A DNA stretch of 64,000 nt from Candidatus Aminicenantes bacterium UBA1061 (GTDB lineage: Bacteria > Acidobacteriota > Aminicenantia > Aminicenantales > Saccharicenantaceae), in contig DCDG01000020.1 of NCBI GenBank assembly GCA_002316315.1, positions 29,693 through 93,692 on the forward strand, in the 5' to 3' direction. Under the pieces are notes generated by a model. It was not told the DNA's origin and did no database searches. It saw only the letters and a list, made by a program, of their open reading frames with translations. Every line of letters begins with the position of its first letter. The first letter of the stretch is position 1. The translations under genes were made by a program, and so were the position numbers. Below are positions 35,446 to 44,540 of this stretch, in pieces.

Positions 35446-35862
35446 TTGCTCGAGATTGATTGGAATTTTCTGGTAATATTTATTCTGGTCTGGATTTTAG
35501 TCTTGGTGCTGACCAGAGTTTTTTTTAAACCAATCGTTGACTTAAGAGAGAAGAGGAAGAAAATACTGAATGAAAACAAAAAAGTCTACGAGCAGGCTTT
35601 AAAGGAATATGAAGATCACCTTAATCAAGTAGAAAGCAGCCTAAAAGAAGCACGTCAGGAATCTCAGTCTATTCGCCAGAAAATTGTCTCTGAGGCGCTG
35701 GCCGAGAAATCCAGGTTGACGCAGGATATTCAGAATGAGGTTCAGGGTCAGGTCGAAGGCGTCAGAAAAGAGCTTGAGTCTGAGGTAGAAAGACTTAAAA
35801 CTCAACTTGAGCAGCAGGTTGAGTCTCTTGCTCAAAAATTAGAGGAAAAGTTACTGCAGTGA
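35446..35862 (+). CDS. F1Fo ATP synthase subunit b' (peripheral stalk)
   Basis: 138 residues. One N-terminal membrane helix (DWNFLVIFILVWILVLVLTRVFF) with the conserved FKPI start of the stalk precedes a long charged coiled coil. Together with the next protein it should form a b/b' heterodimer linking Fo to F1. The start is TTG at 35446; the peptide begins MLEIDWNF. The c and a subunits are not upstream in this window, so the operon is split. Confidence 0.85.
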   Translation: MLEIDWNFLVIFILVWILVLVLTRVFFKPIVDLREKRKKILNENKKVYEQALKEYEDHLNQVESSLKEARQESQSIRQKIVSEALAEKSRLTQDIQNEVQGQVEGVRKELESEVERLKTQLEQQVESLAQKLEEKLLQ

Positions 35863-36452
35863 AATACCGGTTGTCTCATTGTAAATCTGTCTTATTTATA
35901 TCAATTTTTCTTATGACCTCGAGCTGGCTGGTAGCCGCCGAGTCCGCAGAGAAGTTTAGCCTCTCCACCTTTCTCGGTCAGCTGGTAAATTTTGTGGTGC
36001 TTTTTGGCAGCCTGGCCTATCTGTTATATAAGCCGTTAATTAAATACCTTCAGCACAAATCAGATCAGGTCGCTGAAAATTTGAAAGAATCCGAAGATCA
36101 ACGGGTAAGTTCATTGCACAGGCTGGAGGAGTCAAAAAAAAGATTGAGCAAGCTGCATGAGGAAATAGACAGGATGAGAAGAGAGGCTGAGATAGAGGCA
36201 GGCAGAGAAAGAGAACGGATAACTCAGGAGGCCAGAGCAGAAGCCGAAAGATTAAAAAAACTGGCTAAGGAAGAAATTGATTCTCTGGTAAAAAGCAGTC
36301 AACGAGAGCTGGAAGTTTATACTCTTGATTTGAGTATTTCCCTGGCCGAGAAAAGAATAAAGGAAAAAATGGGACCTGAACTTCATCGGGAAATTATTTA
36401 TAAAGCTATAGATAAGCTGGGAACATTAGATGAGCCAACAGTCAGTAATTAG
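35859..36452 (+). CDS. atpF: F1Fo ATP synthase subunit b with N-terminal signal-like extension
   Basis: 197 residues. A signal-peptide-like stretch (SVLFISIFLMTSSWLVAA, about 10-27) precedes the usual membrane helix (FLGQLVNFVVLFGSLAYLLYKPL), then a coiled coil rich in Glu/Arg/Lys. The extra leader is known in some other bacterial atpF genes. GTG 35859 overlaps the b' stop. The 3' end overlaps atpH by 23 bases. Confidence 0.87.
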   Translation: MKYRLSHCKSVLFISIFLMTSSWLVAAESAEKFSLSTFLGQLVNFVVLFGSLAYLLYKPLIKYLQHKSDQVAENLKESEDQRVSSLHRLEESKKRLSKLHEEIDRMRREAEIEAGRERERITQEARAEAERLKKLAKEEIDSLVKSSQRELEVYTLDLSISLAEKRIKEKMGPELHREIIYKAIDKLGTLDEPTVSN

Positions 36453-36972
36453 AAAATACGGTCTGGGCTTGGCCAGCACAGTCAAGACTGAAGAAGAATT
36501 TGCCCTTTGTCTTGAGCAGCTTCAGGCTTTTTATGATCTCGTTACTGGCGATGAGAAAATATATTTTGCTCTGACCTCTCCGTTTGTCATTAAAAGTCAG
36601 CAACTTTCTGTACTGGAAGAAGTTCTTGACAGGCTTAATTTTGACCCACGGGTTACCAAGCTCATCTGGCTTTTGGGCAAAAATGGAAGGTTGGTCTGGC
36701 TAAGGGAACTGTTAGAGGAATTGCCTGAGATCTGGGCCAGGGAGCAGGGAATTGCCAGTCTGGAAGTCAGTTCAGCCGTAGAATTGACCGGGGATGAAAA
36801 GAAGCAAATTGAGGAAACTCTTAAAAAGGTAGAGAAAAAGCCCGTCAGATTAACTTTTTCTCTTAAACCTGAGATTCTCGGGGGATTGTTGGTCAGGAAA
36901 GGAAGCATTTATTATGATGCCTCATTGAAGGGAAGTCTCTTGAAATTGAAGGAGATTATTAGTCAGAGGTAG
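36430..36972 (+). CDS. atpH: F1Fo ATP synthase subunit delta
   Basis: 180 residues with the delta/OSCP pattern: an N-terminal six-helix domain (RKYGLGLASTVKTEEEF) and a C-terminal segment ending ILGGLLVRKGSIYYDASLKGSLLKLKEII, close to the family signature. It joins the stalk to the alpha subunits. It starts within atpF, so it is translationally coupled. Confidence 0.9.
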   Translation: MSQQSVIRKYGLGLASTVKTEEEFALCLEQLQAFYDLVTGDEKIYFALTSPFVIKSQQLSVLEEVLDRLNFDPRVTKLIWLLGKNGRLVWLRELLEELPEIWAREQGIASLEVSSAVELTGDEKKQIEETLKKVEKKPVRLTFSLKPEILGGLLVRKGSIYYDASLKGSLLKLKEIISQR

Positions 36973-36976
36973 AAGC

Positions 36977-38509
36977 ATGGAAATTAAAGCTGATGAGATT
37001 ACCAGAATAATCGAGCAACAGATCAAGGATTTTTCTGGCAGTGTCGATATTAAGGAGACAGGCACAGTTATTTCTGTCGGTGATGGTATTGCCAGAGTTT
37101 ATGGCCTGGAACATGCCATGTACAATGAGTTGTTAATCTTTGAAAATAGCGTCTATGGTCTGGCTCTGAATCTCGAAGAAGACTCAGTGGGAGTGATGCT
37201 CCTGGGGGAGACCAGGCTGGTTAAAGAAGGAGATATCGTCAAGAGGAGCCGACGAATCCTGCAGGTGCCAGCTGGCCGAGCCTTGATCGGAAGGGTTGTC
37301 GATCCTCTTGGACATCCGCTTGATGACAAGGGCCCGATTAAAACCGAGACAAGCATGTTTGTTGAAAGAATGGCTCCGGGGGTGGTGGATAGAATGCCGG
37401 TTCGTGAGCCTCTTCAAACTGGAATCAAATCCATAGATTCAATGATTCCCATTGGACGAGGCCAGAGAGAACTGATTATCGGAGACAGGCAAACAGGCAA
37501 AACAGCCATTGTGGTTGATACCATCCTGAATCAAAAGAATTCTGGTGTGATTTGTATTTACGTGGCTATTGGCCAGAAAAATTCAACCGTTGCTCAGGTT
37601 ATTAAAAGTCTGCAAGATTATGGAGCCATGGCTTATACGACGGTGGTAGCAGCTACTGCCTCAGACCCTTCTGCCTTACAATATCTGGCACCTTATTCGG
37701 GTTGTGCTATGGGTGAGTATTATCGGGATCGCGGTGAGCATGCCCTGGTCATCTATGATGACCTGTCCAAGCATGCGGCTGCTTACCGGGAAATCTCGCT
37801 TTTGTTGCGTCGCCCACCTGGCCGGGAAGCTTATCCTGGAGATGTTTTTTATCTCCACTCGAGATTGCTCGAAAGAGCAGCCAAGATGAGCCAGGAACTG
37901 GGAGGCGGGTCGCTGACAGCTTTACCTATCATTGAAACTCAGGCCGGGGACGTTTCCGGTTATATTCCGACCAACGTGATTTCTATCACTGATGGCCAGA
38001 TTTATCTTGAACCCGCGCTGTTTAATGCTGGTATCCGTCCGGCCATCAATGTCGGAATTTCCGTTTCTCGTGTTGGTGGCAATGCTCAGATAAAAGCCAT
38101 GAAACAGGTGGCTGGAAAATTGCGGCTGGATCTGGCCCAATACCGCGAGTTGCAAACGTTCGCTCAGTTTGGAACTGAGCTGGACAGAGCCAGCCAAGCT
38201 CAGCTGGATCGTGGCCTGAAACTAACGGAGATTCTGAAGCAGGAACCCTATTTGCCTTTGTCTGTCGAAAAACAGGTTTTGATTATTTATGCCGGAAATC
38301 GTGGTTTCCTGGATGAAATTCCTTTAGAGGCTATAAAAAGTTATGAGAAAAGGCTCTATGATTATTTCGAAACCCACTATGCTCATCTTCTTCAGTCTAT
38401 AGCTTCCAGTAAACAGATCGATCTCCACCTTGATCAGGAAATAAATCAAGCCCTGCAGGAATTTAATAAGGTTTTCAAGGAGGAATTGGAAGTTGAGCGC
38501 CATAATTGA
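36977..38509 (+). CDS. atpA: F1Fo ATP synthase subunit alpha
   Basis: 510 residues. The Walker A-like GDRQTGKTAIV, conserved GRALIGRVVDPLGHPLD and the ATP synthase alpha/beta-type signature region PAINVGISVSRVGG. It binds non-catalytic nucleotide. It is 4 bases from atpH, and its 3' end overlaps the atpG start. Confidence 0.97.
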   Translation: MEIKADEITRIIEQQIKDFSGSVDIKETGTVISVGDGIARVYGLEHAMYNELLIFENSVYGLALNLEEDSVGVMLLGETRLVKEGDIVKRSRRILQVPAGRALIGRVVDPLGHPLDDKGPIKTETSMFVERMAPGVVDRMPVREPLQTGIKSIDSMIPIGRGQRELIIGDRQTGKTAIVVDTILNQKNSGVICIYVAIGQKNSTVAQVIKSLQDYGAMAYTTVVAATASDPSALQYLAPYSGCAMGEYYRDRGEHALVIYDDLSKHAAAYREISLLLRRPPGREAYPGDVFYLHSRLLERAAKMSQELGGGSLTALPIIETQAGDVSGYIPTNVISITDGQIYLEPALFNAGIRPAINVGISVSRVGGNAQIKAMKQVAGKLRLDLAQYRELQTFAQFGTELDRASQAQLDRGLKLTEILKQEPYLPLSVEKQVLIIYAGNRGFLDEIPLEAIKSYEKRLYDYFETHYAHLLQSIASSKQIDLHLDQEINQALQEFNKVFKEELEVERHN

Positions 38510-39353
38510 TTTAAGACGGCGGATCCAGAGCGTTCGCAACAGCCAGCAAATTACTCAAGCGATGAAGACGGTGGCTACCTCCGGTTATAGAAGAGCTCAG
38601 AGGCAGGTGGTGGCCAGGAGGCCTTTCTGGCACACCTTCCCCGAGCTGGTTATTTCGCTCACCAGGGAATTAAATCTGGCCGAGCATCCATATCTTCAGG
38701 TCAGGCCGGAAAAAAGGCTCCTGGTCGTGGTTATCACTTCAGATAAAGGATTATGCGGTGCTTTCAATTCTAACTTATTAAACATGGCAGCTGGTTTTCT
38801 TGGTGAGAAAGAAAAAAACAGCCAGATAACCATCATTCCAATTGGCAAAAAGGCAGTCAACTTTTCCAGGAATTTTTCTTGGCCGGTAGCGGCTTCTTAT
38901 TCTGATGGTGTTGAGAAAAAAATAACAGCCATCAGCCAGAGTTTAGGCCAGTATTTTGATTATGAATTTACGCGTCAGAATATTGATGCTATCTACCTTC
39001 TCTACAATGAGTTTCGTTCTGTTGTGGCTCCCAGGTTAACCGTGACCAGGTTGCTGCCTCTGGCTGCTGATTTATCAGGCCGGCAGGTAGAACGCCTTGA
39101 GCCGATTTGGGAGCAAGAGGCCTCGACTATAATTAACTATTTGCTAAAATTCTATCTTAAAATCCAGCTGGAACATGTGCTGTTTGAATCACAGGCGGCT
39201 GAGCAGGCTGCCCGAATGATGGCTATGGAAAATGCTTCCAGAAATGCCGAGGAAATTATTTCCGATCTGGTATTGTTGCTGAATAAAATGCGCCAGGCGG
39301 CTATAACCAAGGAGTTGCTGGAGATACAGACGACAGTTGAGGCCCTGCAATAG
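38493..39353 (+). CDS. atpG: F1Fo ATP synthase subunit gamma
   Basis: 286 residues. The N-terminal helix has LRRRIQSVRNSQQITQAMKTVAT, a central domain has SDKGLCGAFNSNLL, and the C-terminal helix has MAMENASRNAEEII. This is the rotor shaft. It begins with TTG at 38493 inside the end of atpA, with AAGGAGGA just before it as a strong ribosome site. Confidence 0.94.
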   Translation: MSAIIDLRRRIQSVRNSQQITQAMKTVATSGYRRAQRQVVARRPFWHTFPELVISLTRELNLAEHPYLQVRPEKRLLVVVITSDKGLCGAFNSNLLNMAAGFLGEKEKNSQITIIPIGKKAVNFSRNFSWPVAASYSDGVEKKITAISQSLGQYFDYEFTRQNIDAIYLLYNEFRSVVAPRLTVTRLLPLAADLSGRQVERLEPIWEQEASTIINYLLKFYLKIQLEHVLFESQAAEQAARMMAMENASRNAEEIISDLVLLLNKMRQAAITKELLEIQTTVEALQ

Positions 39354-39369
39354 GAAGGAGTGATAACAA

Positions 39370-40824
39370 ATGAGCGAAGTTGCTTTAAACCAGGTTAAAG
39401 ATTTAACCGGAGAAGAGGTTGGCCGCGTTGTTCAGGTTATTGGCCCGGTGGTGGATGTAGCTTTTCCTAGTGGTGACTTACCTCCAATTTATACAGCCAT
39501 CAGAATAACCAGTGAAGGCTTTGAGGTTCCTGTGCCGATGGACATTATTGTTGAAGTTGAGCAGCATATAGGTGATTTTAAAGTGCGCTGTGTGTCCATG
39601 CATCCAACCGAAGGCCTGGCCCGGGGGATGAAAGCCGTCAACCTTGGCCGGCCGATTGAAGTTCCGGTTGGTGAAGGAACACTTGGCAGGGTAATCAATG
39701 TCATCGGCCAACCGGTTGATCGCCTCGGCCCGATCAAGGCAGCCAAATTTTATTCTATTCATCGCCTGCCACCGGCTCTTGAAGAACAAAGCACCAGGCT
39801 GGAAATGTTTGAGACTGGGATTAAAGTTATTGACCTTATGCAGCCTTTCTTAAGGGGAGGCAAAATTGGCTTGTTTGGAGGAGCTGGAGTCGGAAAGACA
39901 GTTATCATTATGGAGCTCATTCATAATGTGGCCACTAAACATGGCGGTTATTCAGTTTTTGCTGGAGTGGGCGAGAGAACCAGAGAAGGCAACGATTTGT
40001 GGCTCGAAATGAAAGAATCAGGTGTTTTGGACAAGACAGCTCTGGTTTATGGTCAGATGACCGAACCGCCTGGAGCCAGGCTGCGAGTTGGCTTGACAGC
40101 TCTATCGGTGGCTGAATATTTTCGTGACGAGCTGGGCCAGGATATCCTGCTTTTTATTGATAATATTTTCCGTTTTGTTCAGGCTGGCTCTGAAGTCTCG
40201 GCTCTGTTAGGTCGTATGCCCTCGGCTGTCGGTTATCAACCGAATCTGGCCAGTGAGCTGGGTGAGCTTGAAGAAAGAATTACCTCCACTAAAAAAGGCT
40301 CAATAACTTCTGTCCAGGCCATTTATGTTCCAGCTGATGACTTTACTGATCCGGCAGCAGCTACCACCTTCACCCATCTTGATGCCACCACCAATCTATC
40401 GCGAGCCTTAACTGAAATGGGCATTTATCCGGCAGTTGACCCGCTGACCTCTTTTTCCAGAATCCTGGATCCGCGGGTAATTGGTGAAAGGCATTACAGA
40501 GTGGCCCGAAGGGTTAAAGAGATTTTGCAGCGTTATAAAGAGCTCCAGGACATCATTGCCATCCTGGGCATAGAAGAGCTGTCTGATGAAGATAAACTCG
40601 TCGTGGCCAGAGCCAGAAAAATTCAAAGATTTCTATCACAGCCTTTTCATGTAGCTGAAGAATTCACAGGCCGCTCCGGAAAATACGTGTCGGTTGAAGA
40701 TACAATCAAAGGCTTTGAGGAGATCTGCAATGGTTTGCATGATGATAAACCAGAACAGGCTTTCTACATGGCTGGCACTATTGAGGAAGTGGTAGAGAAG
40801 GCCGAGGAATTAAAAAAGATATGA
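39370..40824 (+). CDS. atpD: F1Fo ATP synthase subunit beta (catalytic)
   Basis: 484 residues. Walker A GGAGVGKTVIIMELI, catalytic Glu in GVGERTREGNDL, Walker B LLFIDNIFRF, and PAVDPLTSFSR of the alpha/beta signature. An N-terminal extension of about 17 residues precedes the usual GRVVQVIGPVVDV. AGGAGTGATAA precedes the ATG. It makes ATP in the F1 hexamer. Confidence 0.97.
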   Translation: MSEVALNQVKDLTGEEVGRVVQVIGPVVDVAFPSGDLPPIYTAIRITSEGFEVPVPMDIIVEVEQHIGDFKVRCVSMHPTEGLARGMKAVNLGRPIEVPVGEGTLGRVINVIGQPVDRLGPIKAAKFYSIHRLPPALEEQSTRLEMFETGIKVIDLMQPFLRGGKIGLFGGAGVGKTVIIMELIHNVATKHGGYSVFAGVGERTREGNDLWLEMKESGVLDKTALVYGQMTEPPGARLRVGLTALSVAEYFRDELGQDILLFIDNIFRFVQAGSEVSALLGRMPSAVGYQPNLASELGELEERITSTKKGSITSVQAIYVPADDFTDPAAATTFTHLDATTNLSRALTEMGIYPAVDPLTSFSRILDPRVIGERHYRVARRVKEILQRYKELQDIIAILGIEELSDEDKLVVARARKIQRFLSQPFHVAEEFTGRSGKYVSVEDTIKGFEEICNGLHDDKPEQAFYMAGTIEEVVEKAEELKKI

Positions 40825-41096
40825 GTCCTGAAAGTTCTGCTTTTTTTGAGTTAAAAGTTATTGCTCCCACCAGGCTTCTGACTGAAGCCAGGGTGACCGA
40901 ACTGCAAGTACCGGGACTTGATGGTTACCTGGGTATCTGGCCAGGTCACCGTCCGCTAAATGCCTGCCTTGGTCAGGGTGAAATTATCTTTAGGACCACT
41001 GATAACCGCGAGGAGAGAGTCATGATTAAAGGTGGTGTTATTAAAGTAGAAACATCTAAAATTATAATAATGGCTGACCTGGACGAAAATGATTGA
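40821..41096 (+). CDS. atpC: F1Fo ATP synthase subunit epsilon, beta-sandwich only
   Basis: 91 residues against about 130-140 in most bacteria. The N-terminal beta-sandwich is complete (VIAPTRLLTEARVTELQVPGLDG, LGIWPGHRPLNACLGQGEI, VMIKGGVIKVE), but the C-terminal two-helix domain is missing. In many species those helices inhibit ATP hydrolysis. The stop is genuine and the next gene starts 8 bases before it, so this is not an obvious sequence break. Confidence 0.9.
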   Translation: MSPESSAFFELKVIAPTRLLTEARVTELQVPGLDGYLGIWPGHRPLNACLGQGEIIFRTTDNREERVMIKGGVIKVETSKIIIMADLDEND

Positions 41097-41835
41097 AGTT
41101 AATCCTGCTATCCGACCTGATGAGACTTTAGATGCTTTTTATAAAGGGAAAATTCTGGTTTTACAGAGAAAGAATGGGTTTCGCTTCTCAATTGATGCCC
41201 CCCTCCTGGCCAGCTTTATCCAGACTAAGAATGAGGACGAGATTCTTGAAATTGGAACTGGCTGTGGAATAATTCCTATGCTGCTCAGCGTGAAGCCTTT
41301 CCGTCATATAGTTGCTCTCGAGGTCCAGCAGGGACTGGCTGATCTGGCTCGGCGTAATATCATGCTGAATCATCTTGATGGGCGGATAACTATTGTTGAA
41401 AAAGATTTCCGTCAATATAATCCCTGGAGGCAGTTTGATATTGTTTTTTCTAATCCACCGTACATTCCAAAAGATTCTGGTTATCTCAGTCGGACAGAAG
41501 AAAAAAATATAGCCAAGCATGAAATATTGTGTTCTGTTGAGGAAGTTTTGAACTCGGTTAAAAACTGGCTAAAAAGTAACGGGTCGGCTTATTTTATTTT
41601 GCCTGACAACCGTAGAGAAGAATTTGGAGCAACACTGCTAAAAGCCGGCTTAAAGTTGAAGCGAAGCCGCCTGGTTTATCCCAGGGAAGGAGAGCCCCCC
41701 AATTTCTTTCTGATTGAATGCAGCCCAGCGAGCGATGATCACTGTCAGGTTATGCCCCCCCTGATTCTCTATGGCCAGAATGGGAAGTACACCGAAGAAG
41801 CCGAAGCCATATTTTCAGGACCGGCAAGGAAGTGA
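41089..41835 (+). CDS. tRNA1(Val) A37 N6-methyltransferase-like enzyme
   Basis: 248 residues. A class I SAM-dependent methyltransferase with the SAM motif ILEIGTGCGIIPMLL and the adenine/glutamine-methylase motif FSNPPYIP, preceded by the TrmN6-type leader FRFSIDAPLLASFI. It probably methylates a nucleobase in RNA; tRNA1(Val) A37 is a family-based guess. It overlaps atpC by 8 bases, so it is co-translated with the ATPase operon. Confidence 0.82.
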   Translation: MIEVNPAIRPDETLDAFYKGKILVLQRKNGFRFSIDAPLLASFIQTKNEDEILEIGTGCGIIPMLLSVKPFRHIVALEVQQGLADLARRNIMLNHLDGRITIVEKDFRQYNPWRQFDIVFSNPPYIPKDSGYLSRTEEKNIAKHEILCSVEEVLNSVKNWLKSNGSAYFILPDNRREEFGATLLKAGLKLKRSRLVYPREGEPPNFFLIECSPASDDHCQVMPPLILYGQNGKYTEEAEAIFSGPARK

Positions 41836-41916
41836 GTAATAATAGCTAATAGACTGTTTGCCCTTTGTTTTTTGCCCTGGCATCCGTTTAGACTTAAAGC
41901 TATTTTAACCTTTCTA

Positions 41917-41946
41917 TTGACATTTTGGCCAGAAGAATCTTTTAAT
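41917..41946 (+). promoter_or_regulatory. Promoter before the VKOR-DsbA gene
   Basis: TTGACA (41917-41922), 18-base spacer, TTTAAT (41941-41946). The predicted start, near 41953, coincides with an ATG opening a 14-codon reading frame that overlaps the real gene start at 41982. Confidence 0.55.
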
Positions 41947-41981
41947 AAGAAAATGAACTGGACGGCAAGGACGGCAGAAAA

Positions 41982-43259
41982 ATGGAAAAGAGTCTGACCC
42001 TGAGCAGCCCGTGGCTCAGATTCTGGAGCTTTGTCACTGGCCTGGGGATGGCGGTAGCTTCCTATCTAACCATAGATCATTTTTTTAGAGCCAATTTCCC
42101 CGAGACAATCTTTACTGGTTCGTTTTGCGATCTTAGCAGTTTTTTTAATTGCGATAGCTCGGCTTATTCTTCGATTGCCCATTTTAAGGGAGTTCCCCTC
42201 GGCTATTGGGGACTTGTTCTGGGTATTCTGGTGATGCTGGGTGCTTTTTTGCCTTCTTCTCGCTTTGAAAAAGTTAATAAGCTTTTATCTTTACCCAATG
42301 CTTTAGGAGTTTTGGCCCTTTTCTTCTATTCAGTATTTTATCTTAAAAGCCTTTGCTTGCTCTGCTCCGGATATTACCTTTTTTCTCTTATAAATTTCTA
42401 TTTATTCTGGAAATTCGGGCTGCCCTCTGAACCGCGGGGACTGGTTGGCTTTTTCCGGGATCTCCTGTTTGGCTCAATCAAGCCGCTAGTGGCTATTGGT
42501 GTCTTAACCGTCATAGGTGCTTTTGGTTTTCATCTTTTTTATGAAGCCAAGAAGGATGCTCAGACAGGAGGTGTGGCTTTGAAAATTGTCAAAGAGTTTT
42601 ACAGCCTGCAACCGGTTAAAGAGCCCAGTTTGATTTCCCCTTACTGGACAGCTAAAGCCACAGGGGAATTTGATCAGGCGCCAATCCGGATTATTGAATA
42701 TGCCGATTTCCTCTGTCCTGATTGTCTCTTCCTCTTTCATCAGCTGGAAAGGATAAAAAAGGAATACGAAGGCAAGATAAATATCGCCTTTCAATTCTTT
42801 CCGCTGGAAGCCAGGTGTAATGATGTGGTTGACAAGGACAAACATCCAGGGGCCTGCGATCTGGCTTATATGGCTGCTTATGATTCGGCTAAATTTCTTC
42901 AAATTCATGATGAGCTGTTCAGGAATTTTGAAAAAGCCAAAGACCCAGAATGGCGCCAGCAGCTGGCCAGAAAATATGGGGTGGAGAAAGCACTGACAGA
43001 TGAAAAAACCAAAGAGTTGGTCAGAAAAATTATTGAAACCGGCAAGGAATATGAAAAAACTTCTGAGCGCTTCCCTTATGGGATAAGGTCTACACCCACC
43101 ATGATCATTAACAACCGGATGATTATCGGGACACTTCCCTATGCTCATTTAAAAGCCATTATTAACTCATTGCTGAGTGAGCAGGAACAGCCAGCCACAG
43201 GAGAAACCAAGTTTTTGGAAAACTGGGTCGATACGACCAGCTTACAGAAAAAGAAATAA
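41982..43259 (+). CDS. VKOR-DsbA fusion: membrane disulfide-bond formation protein
   Basis: 425 residues. The N-terminal VKOR domain has about five helices (15-185) and carries a loop pair Cys49/Cys57 (CDLSSFFNC) and the quinone-site CLLC (125-128). A periplasmic DsbA-like thioredoxin domain (about 225-410) has the CPDC active site (245-248) and the cis-Pro loop RSTPTMII. Electrons would flow from substrate to CPDC to the VKOR cysteines to quinone. Fusion of donor and acceptor in one chain is known from several phyla and replaces DsbA+DsbB. It lies alone downstream of the ATPase operon. Confidence 0.9.
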   Translation: MEKSLTLSSPWLRFWSFVTGLGMAVASYLTIDHFFRANFPETIFTGSFCDLSSFFNCDSSAYSSIAHFKGVPLGYWGLVLGILVMLGAFLPSSRFEKVNKLLSLPNALGVLALFFYSVFYLKSLCLLCSGYYLFSLINFYLFWKFGLPSEPRGLVGFFRDLLFGSIKPLVAIGVLTVIGAFGFHLFYEAKKDAQTGGVALKIVKEFYSLQPVKEPSLISPYWTAKATGEFDQAPIRIIEYADFLCPDCLFLFHQLERIKKEYEGKINIAFQFFPLEARCNDVVDKDKHPGACDLAYMAAYDSAKFLQIHDELFRNFEKAKDPEWRQQLARKYGVEKALTDEKTKELVRKIIETGKEYEKTSERFPYGIRSTPTMIINNRMIIGTLPYAHLKAIINSLLSEQEQPATGETKFLENWVDTTSLQKKK

Positions 43260-43406
43260 TAAAAGTAAAAAAATTGCCCCGGCTCCCAACTTTCGGGCTT
43301 AATCCTGCCTTTTTAGCCGAGGAGGGTTTTAACTCTGACCTGTTCAGAAACTAAAGGTGCGGAAGGTGCGGTCAGATCGTTCGTTACCAGCCTGGAGTCC
43401 AGACCA

Positions 43407-44540
43407 TCAGCCAGCTTCCTTTTTTTCCTTAATAACTATCTTCCTGTTCAGGAGCTCTTTTCGGACAAAATTAAATACTTCCGGCTCTAACCCCAGCAAC
43501 TCGGGAGCAATAATCCCGGTTTTTCGAATCAGGCCACGAGCCACCGCTCTGGTCACCGCCGTAGCGGTATAGCCAGTAGTCCTGGCCATACTATGTATGC
43601 TCGTTTTCCGGTCAAAGCGATCAAAGAGATCATAAGTTAGTCTGACCGGGCAGCCGTCTTGTTGTCCACTGATGATAACTCTTAAAATGGTCAGGTCTTC
43701 TTCTCCAGCTTTGGTATTTAGCCGGGGGAAGAGAATCTTAGCTGCCAGATCAACTGGCCGGACTTTCTGGCCTGCTATTTCTACCGGCTGCTCAGCAAAA
43801 AAGCCAGCCTGTCTTAAAGCCAGCATTTTTTCCCGGTGACCAGGATAGCGAAGTGTTTTTTCGACCATCTGGGGCACGTTAAGGGTTTCGATCATGGTCC
43901 GCAGGCCATCAGTATTAAAGGCCTCAAGGGTTCCCAGGTTTTCAAACTCGAGAAACTCAGGTTCAGATAAGGCAGGTTTTGTTACCAGCTGGCCATTTTC
44001 CACGCATCTGGCCGGCCTCAGGTATTCTTCTATTACATCAACCGGAGAGAATACAGCTTGGTATTCAAACGGCCATTTTCTGATCACGGGCAAACCGCCG
44101 ACGTAAATATGAACGGAGAAGGCTTTGTCCAGCTGGCGGATTCCGTAACCAGCCAGCATGTTGCTTAACCCCGGAGCAACTCCACTATCAATGACAGCCG
44201 TCAGCTTTTGTTCCCGGGCGAGAGATTCCAGCTCGAATGGGTTTTCCGGGAAAAAAGAAATATCAACAACATTTCGCCCTGCTTTGAGGCAGGCTTTAAG
44301 ACTTTGAAAGCCAAGGTGGCCGGGCATGGCGTTTATGACCAGGTCATAATCATTGACCAATTCTCTCGCGGCTTCAGGTTGGCTTAAATCCTGACTTATG
44401 ACTTTGATACCGGCGGCGGCCAGCTCAGCCAGGGCCTCTGGCTTCAAATCAACTGAAGTCAGACTGAATTCAGTCTCCGAGGCCAGGTCCAGGGCCATGG
44501 CTTTGCCCACCAGACCCGCTCCCAGAACTATGATTTTCAT
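43407..44540 (-). CDS. Saccharopine dehydrogenase family protein (lysine 6-dehydrogenase-like)
   Basis: 377 residues. The Rossmann fold has VLGAGLVGKAMALDL. Further conserved patterns are INAMPGHLGFQSLKACLKAGRNVVDISF, DSGVAPGLSNMLAGYG and the C-terminal SMARTTGYTATAVTRAVARGL. The family includes saccharopine reductase, L-lysine 6-dehydrogenase and carboxynorspermidine dehydrogenase. The exact substrate cannot be read from sequence. AAGGAGG sits close to the ATG. It appears monocistronic. Confidence 0.8.
   Translation of the reverse strand: MKIIVLGAGLVGKAMALDLASETEFSLTSVDLKPEALAELAAAGIKVISQDLSQPEAARELVNDYDLVINAMPGHLGFQSLKACLKAGRNVVDISFFPENPFELESLAREQKLTAVIDSGVAPGLSNMLAGYGIRQLDKAFSVHIYVGGLPVIRKWPFEYQAVFSPVDVIEEYLRPARCVENGQLVTKPALSEPEFLEFENLGTLEAFNTDGLRTMIETLNVPQMVEKTLRYPGHREKMLALRQAGFFAEQPVEIAGQKVRPVDLAAKILFPRLNTKAGEEDLTILRVIISGQQDGCPVRLTYDLFDRFDRKTSIHSMARTTGYTATAVTRAVARGLIRKTGIIAPELLGLEPEVFNFVRKELLNRKIVIKEKKEAG

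Noticed and set aside
42504..43148. 214-codon minus-strand open frame inside the VKOR-DsbA gene
   Set aside because: It runs opposite the DsbA domain and has no family signature.
43260..43406. Possible minus-strand terminator (GCCCG...CGGGGC, then T-run at about 43266-43274)
   Set aside because: The stem is short and bulged and lies more than 100 bases after the gene end, so it is not reported as a feature.
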